Shown: piece by piece, positions 22,944-31,323 of the stretch | Layout: each line of letters starts with the position of its first letter | Position numbering within the stretch: the stretch's first letter is position 1 | Source: a virus | DNA length: 64,000 nucleotides | Virus record (IMG/VR): IMGVR_UViG_3300046328_001165 | Location: 1 to 64,000 of that record | Strand: one strand, 5' to 3' | Notes under the pieces: model-generated | What the model saw: only the letters and a program-made list of their open reading frames with translations | Told to the model about the DNA's origin: nothing | Database searches by the model: none | Translations under genes and position numbers: made by a program

Positions 22944-25900
22944 AAACTACCTTGCTGGTTTATACCTAGACGAAATTACTCTTGATGTTATGCCTCAAGA
23001 GTATATTGATGCAGCCTTAGAAGTGAAGCTCCGTTATGACGCTTGCCCCCCAAGATCAGGGTATAACTGCGTTCAGGATAGACGAGTCAAAGGTGGTTTT
23101 TACTATCGGAAAGCCCCTCAAGGGCAGGGAGTGAACGCCCTACCTCCATCAAAAATGGAGCGAGCTTTGGCGCGATCGCGAGAACAACCCACACAGAGAT
23201 CGGGTATAGGTTTTCTCGGCAAAGCGGCGATCGGGGCTGGTGTGGCGATCGGGGGGCTGGCGCTAACTGGCGCTCTGGTAAATGCTGGTCGATCAAGTGA
23301 GCCTTATCAAGAACCCGCTAGACAGAAGCCTGAAAAAGCGAAGACTTCTTACACTGCCGCGACTGTTGGCGTGAGCGCTGCTGCGGCGACGGTTGGTGCG
23401 GCAGTGTTTGGTCTGGGTAGAAAGCCCCAGCCTCAAGAGGTTGATGAGACAATTAAGCCACAAGAATCGGCAAAGCCTCCCCAAACAACTGAGGAGGCTC
23501 AGAGAGGGGAGGGGGCGAGCGAAGCTGCATACGATATTGCGGCAATAAAAGAGGTGGCTTCAGTTCCTCTTATCTCCGCAATGAAAGCTTATGAGAATGC
23601 TTTAGCTCCAAAATACGTGGGTAAAGCAGGGCTTGGAGGGCTTGATCTTGCTCAGGCTAGAGCAAAAGCTGCTTCGTATGGGAAGCCCGAAGGTGACGAG
23701 GACTTTGTAAGGGTCTCAGACATGGAGAAGGGCAGACCCACGAAGCCAACAAAAGCTAGTCGAGAAGAAACCTCGGCGAATCTACAAAAAATCTATGACA
23801 AGCTTGAAGAGTATGGCTTAGATGACTCAATCGAGTTTAGAAACACCCGTAGTCAGGCTCGTGGCAGGATGGGACAGGAGTTGACATCGCCATCCGCCAA
23901 TCCATATACCGTTACGAGAGGTGGTGTAACAACAAATTTTGGTGAAATAAGGTTCACACGATCGCCAAAGGATATTCAAAAGGCGATTGCTGAAAAGATT
24001 AAGAGTCAAGCTGAACCGAAAGAAAGAGTCAGAGAGAAGCCCCCTGAGCCGCCAGCTATTGCCGAAATCCCTGATTGGCTAAAAGAAGGTAGGGTTTACG
24101 GGAGCAAGGCAGGCGATCGTCCTGATGCAACACCTGCCGATGATCCCAATCCCGATACTGTGCAGGTTTCTTTGTCAGAGGCTAAAGCCCAGAAAGAGCA
24201 GGCGCAAGGTGCTTTGGCTAGGGAAATTAGACGTGGCGCTTCTGCCGCTGATGGGTTTGTAAACCAGTCAAGCCTCATGAACGACAAAGTTCTGAAAGGT
24301 CGTCTTTATGGCAATGACCCTGCAACGCTAATCGCTGAGGGGATAGATGAAGGGCGCATCCAAACCAAAAAGGTGGGCAGGAATACTTGTGTCCGCGACA
24401 TAGAGGCTATACCTCTAAAGGATTTTATCGCAGAAGCCAAGGGCTTGTCGGATGTAAAGGATTTGAATGGTGATCGCAGAGTTAAAGATCTCAACGATGC
24501 CCTTAATTACAAATCCCTAAAAGCGAGTAATGACGATGAGAGGGCTGGAGTTGTTGAGCTTAGAGCAGCGATCGCGAATATCCAAGAGGTTAAACCTGAG
24601 CAGCGTGGAGGTAAAGAACCGCCTGTATCAAAGCCTAATGGCGAAAGTGGAGAGGGCGGAGGTAAAAGGGTAAGAGGAGAGGGCTCAAAAACATCAAATG
24701 CTGCGAAGAATCTCAAAAGCCAGAAGCCAGTCGAAGAAGAATCCCCGATAATACCAATCAGTGATGAGCAGGCGATCGCCTTGACACAAAAAGACTTGGC
24801 GGAAAGACGGGCGCGACAAGAAAGGTTATCCATGTCAAGATCTGGTGTACCAACAAGACCAGACAATTACATCTCTCCAAAAAAAGCTGTAGAAGAAGAA
24901 GGTAAAAAACTTCGGGAACAGCTCGCAGAAGAAGGGGATGGTATAGACGTAGATGCTTTTAACAAAAAGATAAAGGCGTTACGCAATAACACAGTTATTG
25001 AAGGGCAGGTAGACTCGGACAGCAAGATTCGGGAGCTAACGGAAGAGTACGAACAAAGTCTAGCTGAAAAAAGAAGCTCGCTTGCCAGCGCCCGTGACAA
25101 GAAATCGGCTGATGCAATCAGATCCGAGATCTCTAAGCTTCAGGCGGAGGGTAAGGGGGCTGTCACCGCAAGAAAGAGCGAGATATACGAGAGCTTTGGA
25201 ATACCACCCCTCCTAGAGAATGAGAAAAAGAAGCCAGCCGCCGAGAAGACTCCATTAGAAACTCCCACTCCCAAACCAACCCCTGAATCAATGTCAACCA
25301 CACCTATCACCCCAGTGCCAAAAGCGGCTTCTGAGGAAAATGCCGCTGCGGTGTCGAAGGTAAGCAAAAAAAAGACCCCTCCAGTTAGAGAAGAGGAAAA
25401 TAGTAGCCCTACAGTAATCAAGCCAAAGGTGCAAGACATAGCAAGAATTGAGGATGTATATAATTCCCAAATCAAAGATGCGGAGGCTATTGGCGATAAG
25501 GCGCTAAAAGCTAGGGCTAAGCAAATCGCCTTTGAGGACAGGGAAAGAGCGATCGCGGCTCTAAGCAGCCCACCCGAACCTAGCGTTGCGCCAGCACCGC
25601 CAGTATCCGAAACTCCTAAGAGTTCAAGAGCAAAGCGTCAGCCAGTAAGCGTCGCAACCAATACCCCCGTAGAGATACCCCCTGTAAACCTAAAGACTCT
25701 ACAAAGTAATATTGATGCGACAAAGACTGCTGTAGCTAAGCTGGAGAAGAGCTTGGCGAGAATGGAATCTGGCGGAGATCCCTACAAGTCCGCGATAGAT
25801 ATTATGGGGACAAAGCAGGAGGAGCTGGACGGAATCACCAGAGAAAAGCTTATGAGTAAGCTAAAAAAGGCGATCGCCAAGAACAAAGAACGGGTCGCGG

Positions 25901-26022
25901 AAATGGAAAAGGAAGGTCGAGACTATATCGATAGTCAGACAAATAAAGACGCGATCGCCACATCAGAAGCCTACCTCAGCGCATATCACGAAACTCGTGA
26001 CAAATATCGGAGGGCTGGCTAG
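22927..26022 (+). CDS. Very long, largely disordered membrane-segment protein (1031 aa)
   Basis: The N-terminus has EYIDAALEVKLRYDACPP and GYNCVQDRRVKGGFYYRK. Two glycine/alanine-rich hydrophobic segments follow (GFLGKAAIGAGVAIGGLALT at about 93-113 and TAATVGVSAAAATVGAAVFG at about 143-163). The remaining about 850 residues are charged, Lys/Glu/Pro-rich and mostly disordered or coiled coil, with a folded patch near residues 445-500 (SSLMNDKVLKGRLYGNDPAT). This matches the layout of the Cys-motif proteins at 37-44 kb on a larger scale. It lies between the Cys-rich protein and the Mu F-like head protein, so it may be packed in the head and ejected. No enzyme motif seen. Confidence 0.6.
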   Translation: MPDLDKNYLAGLYLDEITLDVMPQEYIDAALEVKLRYDACPPRSGYNCVQDRRVKGGFYYRKAPQGQGVNALPPSKMERALARSREQPTQRSGIGFLGKAAIGAGVAIGGLALTGALVNAGRSSEPYQEPARQKPEKAKTSYTAATVGVSAAAATVGAAVFGLGRKPQPQEVDETIKPQESAKPPQTTEEAQRGEGASEAAYDIAAIKEVASVPLISAMKAYENALAPKYVGKAGLGGLDLAQARAKAASYGKPEGDEDFVRVSDMEKGRPTKPTKASREETSANLQKIYDKLEEYGLDDSIEFRNTRSQARGRMGQELTSPSANPYTVTRGGVTTNFGEIRFTRSPKDIQKAIAEKIKSQAEPKERVREKPPEPPAIAEIPDWLKEGRVYGSKAGDRPDATPADDPNPDTVQVSLSEAKAQKEQAQGALAREIRRGASAADGFVNQSSLMNDKVLKGRLYGNDPATLIAEGIDEGRIQTKKVGRNTCVRDIEAIPLKDFIAEAKGLSDVKDLNGDRRVKDLNDALNYKSLKASNDDERAGVVELRAAIANIQEVKPEQRGGKEPPVSKPNGESGEGGGKRVRGEGSKTSNAAKNLKSQKPVEEESPIIPISDEQAIALTQKDLAERRARQERLSMSRSGVPTRPDNYISPKKAVEEEGKKLREQLAEEGDGIDVDAFNKKIKALRNNTVIEGQVDSDSKIRELTEEYEQSLAEKRSSLASARDKKSADAIRSEISKLQAEGKGAVTARKSEIYESFGIPPLLENEKKKPAAEKTPLETPTPKPTPESMSTTPITPVPKAASEENAAAVSKVSKKKTPPVREEENSSPTVIKPKVQDIARIEDVYNSQIKDAEAIGDKALKARAKQIAFEDRERAIAALSSPPEPSVAPAPPVSETPKSSRAKRQPVSVATNTPVEIPPVNLKTLQSNIDATKTAVAKLEKSLARMESGGDPYKSAIDIMGTKQEELDGITREKLMSKLKKAIAKNKERVAEMEKEGRDYIDSQTNKDAIATSEAYLSAYHETRDKYRRAG

Positions 26023-26726
26023 TGGCAATACCTGAGTACCTCAAGTTAAAACCTGTTGACGCGATCGCTGCATTACGCGATCGCTTAGCTATACCAGTGT
26101 CCAGTCGAGCAATTACGGATGCCCGTTTTTACGACTATGCTTTTACAATTTCTGGTCTAATGCGAGCAGATTTGCTTGAGGCGACTAAGTGGCTAATCGA
26201 CAAATCCCTTGAGGATGGCACATCTTTTGAGAAGTTTACCCGCAGCTTCAACCGCCGCATCGGTCGCGCAGGATATCAGCCAAGTGGTCAGAGGATTAAG
26301 TTGATATTTGATACAAATATCAATAAGTCCTATTGGCAGGGACGGGAAAAGGTTATGCGGAGTCCTGAGATGCTAGCTAAAAGACCCTTGTGGTTGTGGC
26401 GCTGGCGGGACTCTGTAACTCCTCGCCCTGAGCACCAAGCTTTAAATAACAAAGCTATTCGGGCTGATCACCCATTCTGGAAGTCAATATCTTTCCCGTG
26501 TGGATTTGGCTGTCGCTGTTCTGTGTTCGCGGTGACGGAAGACTACTGCAAGCGCAACGGGATCGAAATTCTTGATAATCCGCCAGATCCTAAGATCATT
26601 GTCGATCCTAACTTTCGGCGTGGTACTGATATCAAAACTAGGGAGCAGATATTAGAACAGGGCTTGAAGAGATTGTCGCCAGACCTGCGATCGCAGGTTG
26701 AAAAACAGATTAAGGTGAAGAAATGA
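26022..26726 (+). CDS. Phage head morphogenesis protein, Mu F / SPP1 gp7 family
   Basis: The C-terminal half holds the family signature: WLWRWRDSVTPRPEHQALNN, then HPFWKSISFPCGFGCRCSV. The N-terminal half is helical (YDYAFTISGLMRADLLEATK, FEKFTRSFNRRIGRAGYQ). In SPP1 and Mu this minor capsid protein associates with the portal and is needed for head assembly or genome delivery. The gene starts with GTG overlapping the previous stop (TAGTG) and has GAGG nine bases upstream. Unusually, it lies 11 kb from the portal gene, which it normally follows directly. Confidence 0.85.
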   Translation: MAIPEYLKLKPVDAIAALRDRLAIPVSSRAITDARFYDYAFTISGLMRADLLEATKWLIDKSLEDGTSFEKFTRSFNRRIGRAGYQPSGQRIKLIFDTNINKSYWQGREKVMRSPEMLAKRPLWLWRWRDSVTPRPEHQALNNKAIRADHPFWKSISFPCGFGCRCSVFAVTEDYCKRNGIEILDNPPDPKIIVDPNFRRGTDIKTREQILEQGLKRLSPDLRSQVEKQIKVKK

Positions 26727-26844
26727 GTAGTTGTGACCAAGGCAGGATGGACGTATGAGAGCTCGAACGAACGCGAAGGTCGAACGACTCATTTTGATTG
26801 ATCGGCGTTAAGCGATAATAATTAGTAGTAGTTAGGAGTTGAGA

Positions 26845-27024
26845 ATGCTGTCAAAAGAAGAACGTATGTTCGTAGCTAGAGCTTTTGCCGCCTCCAAATC
26901 GGTAGAGCAGTTTGATCGTGCAATAGCGAGAAAAGGTTTAATTAGTCCAGAACAGACAAAGGAAGTGTCCGATCTTGTCTTCGCGATCGCCACTAACAAA
27001 CCCGTGCCGAAAAGCAATGGCTGA
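26845..27024 (+). CDS. Small helical protein (59 aa)
   Basis: ATG 26845 has GGAG six bases upstream; a TTG two codons earlier is less likely. MLSKEERMFVARAFAASKSV and the rest are helical and basic. Its stop lies eight bases inside the next gene, so it is coupled to the gpG-like gene. No family is recognised. It may be a small head-tail joining accessory. Confidence 0.55.
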   Translation: MLSKEERMFVARAFAASKSVEQFDRAIARKGLISPEQTKEVSDLVFAIATNKPVPKSNG

Positions 27025-27454
27025 CCCCGTAATCTCGCTCACCTACGACGACAAATCCATCCAGAAGCGATTGCAGAGGTTGGTCAAAAAAGTATCCGAC
27101 CTCACTCCAGTCATGAATGAGATCGGACAGCAATTGCTGCTAAGTACAGACCAGCGATTTGAGAAAGAGGTTGACCCTGACGGTGTGCCTTGGAAGCCCA
27201 ATACGCCATACACCCGCAGGCTCAAAAAAGCTAAGGGGCTTATCGGCAAAATCCTCCAAGCGTCAGGGCGTGGTCGAGCCTCAATTAATTATGGGGCAAC
27301 GAAAGATCGCGTCGTTGTGGGTACGAATGTCGAATACATGCGTAAACACCAGCTTGGGCTAGAAGGCTTGCCCGTTCGTAAATTCTTGGGTATATCCAAG
27401 GAAGACGCGGCAGAAATCGGGATCATTCTGGATGGCTACCTTAACGGCGACTAA
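27017..27454 (+). CDS. Virion morphogenesis protein, Mu gpG-like (tail completion)
   Basis: The start ATG 27017 overlaps the small upstream gene. The pattern IQKRLQRLVKKVSDLTPVMN, GQQLLLSTDQRFEKEVDPDG, VPWKPNTPYTRRLKKAKG, LQASGRGRASINYG and VGTNVEYMRKHQLGLEGLPV is the Phage_tail_S/gpG family (PF05069): a helical start, then D-P-x-G-x-x-W-x-P, then the VG(T/S)NV.YA..HQ.G motif. These proteins complete the tail end or head-tail joint. The 145-residue length is normal. It converges on a leftward gene four bases after its stop. Confidence 0.85.
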   Translation: MADPVISLTYDDKSIQKRLQRLVKKVSDLTPVMNEIGQQLLLSTDQRFEKEVDPDGVPWKPNTPYTRRLKKAKGLIGKILQASGRGRASINYGATKDRVVVGTNVEYMRKHQLGLEGLPVRKFLGISKEDAAEIGIILDGYLNGD

Positions 27455-27457
27455 TTT

Positions 27458-29332
27458 CTAATGCTTGAATAAGCTTTCAGGAAACTCAGTCCGATCGCAC
27501 CAACGAGAAACTAGATCCAACTGAGTTGGGGTCTGCACGAGGTAGTCACATCGATAGCCGAGGGATTTTGCTGCAACTACGACCTCGCCGCTGAAGGCGA
27601 AAGGGTCTAAGAAAGACTCGTTAGCATCCCCGAAAGAGGTCAGGATATTATGTAATGGTTCTAATGCCATCTTGGGAAGGGCTGATCGTAGTGGTAAAGG
27701 GGTGTCCTCTTGGGTAGTAAACAGCAGCAATTCCTCGTAGTCTTGGTGTATGAGTGTGCGGCTTGAAGAGGCGATCGCGAGTCTGGGTTTTTCGTCGTGA
27801 GAGTATATACCGCCGTCCAAACCCCGTAAATACAATCGATTGGCACTAGATACCTTACACTCCATTTCATTGATCACCGCCAAGGAGTATCTGTGCGGCA
27901 ATATCAGGGCGAACACTCCATCCTCAGCAAGCATCCTGTATATGTAGTCTTCGTTCTGGAATAGGTCTTCCATTCCGCTACTGCCGAGGCGTGAGAGTAT
28001 AAGTCCGTACTGCTTTGGCTCGTGAAAAGCGTAGTCGCGCAAGGATGAAACGATCCCCTTGGGTTGGTACTGCTCTTCAATCCAAACACGCTTCTCGGTG
28101 GCTAACTTAGAAGCCGCTGGTGTAGCCTTCACCTGCACGGGGTTGGGCTCAGAACTTTTTGGGGGTGGGGCGATTGTTAGGACTTCCTGCTGAATGTGTG
28201 TTGTACCCTCAATCTTTCTAAAGTTGTCGTACTTTTGATCGATGTAAGCGTAGCGATCAATTACGGTGCGAGCAGCTTCAGCGACATCGACGAGCCTATA
28301 AAATTTGGCGCTACGAGTTTCTATCTGCCTGATCAGCTCAGCGCGAAATTCTTCCTTGAGATTCGCGACCTTCTCTTCAGCCTTGCCTGCCACTACTTCG
28401 TGGTATTTGTGAATAAAGGGTAGATCCTGAGATTCATAGGTTTTGTTCACCTCGCAAATTAGCTGCGGCAGCAGTGTTTTTGCTAGTTGCGATTCGTCGT
28501 TAGCCGCGCACTGGCTGGCAATCTCTCCACGAATATATTCCCATCGAAGCCAGTCGCCCCAGCGATCAGGGTAGGAAGTGGATCTATTTAGCAGGTCCTT
28601 AGCTTCTTTGATAGTGTTTGCGAGCTTAGTTCGTTGATTTGCTGTGATCAGCGTGTGGTGGCGTAAGTAGAATTCTGCAATCCAAAGCTGATCCTCTTTA
28701 TCAAAATACATAAACTCAACCACGCGATCGGTGGTTCTGAACAGTCCATTTTTAGGTTCGGTCAGAACTTCAACGTCTTGCAGATCCTTGTTAGGCGAGT
28801 TTGCGGCAACATAGTCTACGAACTTACAAGCTTGGATGAATCTGGAAATCCGAGACGAGTTATACCCCACCTTTTTGGCATAATCGGGCTGGGGCATCCC
28901 CGTCTCAACGCAGGTATAATAAGCCAGCCGAGCCAGCCTCCAGTTCTCCATTCTGCGCTGCGTGTTCAGGGTTGAAAGCTTGATTAGAGCGTCCTCTTCA
29001 GTCAACTCTTCATCCACGATCGCGGGAATGTAGTCTTGCTCAATCTCCCTAAGAACCCTCGTGAGCATCCACATAGCGACAAAGCGATGGTTGCCTTCAA
29101 CAGCCTGTAAGCGATCACCTACAGGTCTTAGCAACATAGGCTTATTAGGGTTGTAGCCCTGAACCCGTAAAAGCTCGATTAGCGCTTCAACTTGAGCTTC
29201 TTCAACTTTTACTGGGTAGCCTAATATCTCACTGTATTTTTGCGAAACAGGGGCTGGATTCTGCGGATGGGTAACAATTAGGTCGATAGGTGCTTTGACC
29301 AAGCTACCAGAGGGGAGTGGCTCGTAGGGCAT
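27458..29332 (-). CDS. ParB-type N-terminal domain fused to a degenerate DNA methyltransferase-like domain (624 aa)
   Basis: Residues about 10-110 are a ParB/sulfiredoxin-like domain: NPNKPMLLRPVGDRLQAVEG followed by NHRFVAM (the G-x-H-R box), then helical partner-binding segments including YAKKVGYNSSRISRFIQA, a helix-turn-helix as in ParB. The last 200 residues follow the layout of N4/N6 methylases that end with SFLDPFAFSGEVVVAAKSLG (compare the FxGxG AdoMet motif). However, the catalytic SPPY/DPPY position reads YGLILSRLGSS and the FxGxG glycines are partly lost. Hence it is probably a DNA-binding protein with an inactive or altered methylase fold. It sits in a leftward insert with an Xre regulator, between head genes. 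Confidence 0.65.
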   Translation of the reverse strand: MPYEPLPSGSLVKAPIDLIVTHPQNPAPVSQKYSEILGYPVKVEEAQVEALIELLRVQGYNPNKPMLLRPVGDRLQAVEGNHRFVAMWMLTRVLREIEQDYIPAIVDEELTEEDALIKLSTLNTQRRMENWRLARLAYYTCVETGMPQPDYAKKVGYNSSRISRFIQACKFVDYVAANSPNKDLQDVEVLTEPKNGLFRTTDRVVEFMYFDKEDQLWIAEFYLRHHTLITANQRTKLANTIKEAKDLLNRSTSYPDRWGDWLRWEYIRGEIASQCAANDESQLAKTLLPQLICEVNKTYESQDLPFIHKYHEVVAGKAEEKVANLKEEFRAELIRQIETRSAKFYRLVDVAEAARTVIDRYAYIDQKYDNFRKIEGTTHIQQEVLTIAPPPKSSEPNPVQVKATPAASKLATEKRVWIEEQYQPKGIVSSLRDYAFHEPKQYGLILSRLGSSGMEDLFQNEDYIYRMLAEDGVFALILPHRYSLAVINEMECKVSSANRLYLRGLDGGIYSHDEKPRLAIASSSRTLIHQDYEELLLFTTQEDTPLPLRSALPKMALEPLHNILTSFGDANESFLDPFAFSGEVVVAAKSLGYRCDYLVQTPTQLDLVSRWCDRTEFPESLFKH

Positions 29333-29349
29333 GATGATTTTTCTTGATG

Positions 29350-29363
29350 ATTCCGATCTGAAT
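29350..29363 (-). repeat. Copy 4 of the ATTCNGATCNGAAT motif, 18 bp before a leftward start
   Basis: Reads ATTCCGATCTGAAT on the + strand. It fills the gap between the ParB-fusion start (29332) and the stop of the small gene upstream (29364). On the minus strand it continues CAT, as at copies 3 and 6. Confidence 0.8.
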
Positions 29364-29582
29364 TTAGATTGAGATTTTAGCCGCCGTAACCTTGGGGCGC
29401 GATCGCTTAATCTTCAATTGCTCTTCAAGCGCTAGGTATAACCTTATAGCTTGAGGCAAGATGATTTCTTCTTCGCTGTGAGAGTGGAGGATTAGCACTA
29501 GCCCTGGTAACTCTACAACCGTAACTAGCAGCTCGCCACCCTCGCGGCTTTCTCTCACGATAGTACCACTGAAATTACTCAT
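29364..29582 (-). CDS. Small hypothetical protein (72 aa)
   Basis: It begins MSNFSGTIVRESREGGELLV and has alternating beta strands (LLVTVVELPGLVLILHSHSE), like small HicB- or SH3-type folds, then a basic C-terminus (KIKRSRPKVTAAKI). The start overlaps the regulator gene's stop (ATGA). It could be an antirepressor or toxin-antitoxin partner, but no motif decides this. Confidence 0.5.
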   Translation of the reverse strand: MSNFSGTIVRESREGGELLVTVVELPGLVLILHSHSEEEIILPQAIRLYLALEEQLKIKRSRPKVTAAKISI

Positions 29583-30136
29583 AGATATTTACTCACACCT
29601 TCGGGAAAGGACAGACCTTCAGAGCAAAAAACGACCGCAATTTTATTGCGATCGCTGACGTGCCGATATTTTTGGATACCCTCGATGCTTCGACCTAGAT
29701 ATTGGTAGGGGGAAAAAGGATCGTTGCTTTCCGCCAAGGCATTTAGCTTGTTAGGGAAGAATGCCTCCATTGGTACGCCCAGAGCGATGCTAAACAATCT
29801 CAGTTCGACCGCTTGCATGATGCGATCGCTATTCTCGACCTTGGACATCCAAGACACGTCGCCCGAAACCTCTGTGTCTATGCCTACATCATGCAGGTCG
29901 TCCCGTAATTTGTTTAGGTCTGCGGCTAAATCTTTTTGTCGCTTACCTTGAAACTCTCGAAACTTGGTGAGGTTTGCAGCGACACCTATCTCTAGCGCGG
30001 TAACAACCTCTGAGAATGAGGTTATCTTGTGCATCTCATTGATGACATCTTGCTGACCGCAATCAGCGTCCGTGCGCTCCTCCTCCAACCTTCGCCCGAC
30101 GTGGGCGCTAAGCCTGACCTTATTTTTTGCTGACAT
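29579..30136 (-). CDS. Xre-family helix-turn-helix regulator (185 aa)
   Basis: The centre (residues about 55-120) carries an Xre domain: LTKFREFQGKRQKDLAADLN, then DVSWMSKVENSDRIMQAVEL and RLFSIALGVPMEAFFP. The second helix pair and the LGVP..FF end are typical of cyanobacterial and phage repressors. A polar N-terminal arm and a C-terminal about 50-residue domain may mediate dimerisation or ligand control. It heads the leftward insert and faces the rightward scaffold/capsid operon across a 92-bp gap, a position suited to control both. Confidence 0.7.
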   Translation of the reverse strand: MSAKNKVRLSAHVGRRLEEERTDADCGQQDVINEMHKITSFSEVVTALEIGVAANLTKFREFQGKRQKDLAADLNKLRDDLHDVGIDTEVSGDVSWMSKVENSDRIMQAVELRLFSIALGVPMEAFFPNKLNALAESNDPFSPYQYLGRSIEGIQKYRHVSDRNKIAVVFCSEGLSFPEGVSKYL

Positions 30137-30194
30137 ATTTTAACTGGTAACTCTATCTAGATTCTCGCACCGAAACGTGGCTTTATGGCGGTTT

Positions 30195-30205
30195 TGTGGT
30201 AGTAT
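30195..30205 (+). promoter_or_regulatory. Candidate extended -10 promoter TGTGGTAGTAT
   Basis: Same 11-mer as at 11832-11842, again followed by CAAG (here TCAAG). It lies 24 bp before ATG 30229 in the gap between the Xre regulator and the rightward operon. Likely the promoter for 30229 onward. Confidence 0.4.
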
Positions 30206-30228
30206 TCAAGAAAATTAGGAGAAATCTC

Positions 30229-30684
30229 ATGGGCGATAAAGTGGATTTGAACTTGCGGTTGAAGGTGGCGACTTTTGATGGCTATCACGATTTTCGCACT
30301 CACATGCCGCAGAACAGGATTAGCGCGAGAGAAGATGTTGGCGGTAGATTTATAGAGGTTCCCTATTACGAGCTTTCTCTTGATGTGATCGCCGAAGCTT
30401 GCGATCGGCACAATATAGGCTTTAGTCTTAAAGGGGCTGTGGATGCTAAAGAGGGGTACGAGTATGTTGCTACCTGCACGAATGCCGAGCCCATAAGTGG
30501 CGCTGGATCTACCAGAGCGATCGCTGTATGCCACTTATTTGTCGCTGTCATGACTGAGCGATCGCTGGAGAAGGAAAGGGCTATGAAGCGCGATCGCCTC
30601 GGCAGGAAGATCGCCGAAGAAGCGTTAGAGATGGCTTCTCAGTGCCTTGATTTTGAGCAGGTCTATACTCCTTCGTTTTTTTGA
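30229..30684 (+). CDS. DUF2591-like phage protein, first of a tandem pair (151 aa)
   Basis: ATG 30229 has AGGAG eight bases upstream. The core FIEVPYYELSLDVIAEACDR, IGFSLKGAVD and STRAIAVCHLFVAVMTE resembles DUF2591-type phage proteins (P-Y-s-x-D ... T-x-A-I-A-x-C-x-x-F-V-A). The adjacent gene repeats the same core, so the two arose by duplication. Family assignment is by pattern only; the function of DUF2591 is unknown. The gene ends with a run of seven T directly before TGA. Confidence 0.55.
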   Translation: MGDKVDLNLRLKVATFDGYHDFRTHMPQNRISAREDVGGRFIEVPYYELSLDVIAEACDRHNIGFSLKGAVDAKEGYEYVATCTNAEPISGAGSTRAIAVCHLFVAVMTERSLEKERAMKRDRLGRKIAEEALEMASQCLDFEQVYTPSFF

Positions 30685-31273
30685 CGCGATTGGTTTACGC
30701 AAAAAAGTTGCGGCACTGGCTGGTTGGGTTGATATTTGCCATCACTCAACAGTGGGCAGTCATGAGCTACTCGCAAAACGTCAAAAAGGTTCTGATATTT
30801 CTCAGGTTCCTCGCTATGAGGAAAGTTTTGACGCGATCGCTTCGTTACTGTCTGGGTACGGCATATTGTTTACCCTTAGCGGTATGGAGGATATGCCCAC
30901 TTTGGTGGGTAATACCCCTCCAACACTGATCTACAGAGAGATTGGGACTGAGATTGAGGGGCGTGGCAAAACAGAGGCGATCGCTCTATGCAGCCTTTTT
31001 ATCGCTGTGATGAGTAGTCCTTCCGTGGAATCCATTCCTAGCGATCACTATCGAGAGTCCTCAATCAAGCAGGCGTTAATAAAGATTGGAACTCCTTTTA
31101 CCCGAACTATTCTTCAGCACATAAGGGAGAAAGCCAGTTCGCAGACTAACTCTTGGGGTGGGCTTGATTGGGTTGAAGCGCATCGGGATATATCTCGCGC
31201 TGCCGACAGGCTTGACGCGATGCTAGCCAGAAAGGAGTTGATTGAGCTTACCTTTCAAACCGAGGCAGGTTAA
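30647..31273 (+). CDS. DUF2591-like phage protein, second of a tandem pair (208 aa)
   Basis: The start is uncertain: TTG 30647 overlaps the previous gene by 38 bp and no ribosome binding site is clear. The domain begins near GLRKKVAALAGWVDICHHST and shares VPRYEESFDAIASLLSGYGI, LSGM and KTEAIALCSLFIAVM with its neighbour. A C-terminal helical extension (SIKQALIKIGTPFTRTILQH) is extra. If RNA polymerase or the ribosome slips on the seven-T run at 30676-30682, the two genes would be read as one protein. Expression could therefore be as a fusion or as a second product. Confidence 0.5.
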   Translation: MILSRSILLRFFDAIGLRKKVAALAGWVDICHHSTVGSHELLAKRQKGSDISQVPRYEESFDAIASLLSGYGILFTLSGMEDMPTLVGNTPPTLIYREIGTEIEGRGKTEAIALCSLFIAVMSSPSVESIPSDHYRESSIKQALIKIGTPFTRTILQHIREKASSQTNSWGGLDWVEAHRDISRAADRLDAMLARKELIELTFQTEAG

Positions 31274-31323
31274 TCGCTAATTTCCACAAAACTGAATAGT
31301 ACTCTTGACAGAAAGAGAAAGTA

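Noticed and set aside
26727-26844. Small gene or attachment-type repeat in the 118-bp gap after the Mu F-like gene
   Set aside because: Only an 11-codon frame and imperfect CGAACGA repeats are present; nothing supports a gene or a recombination site.
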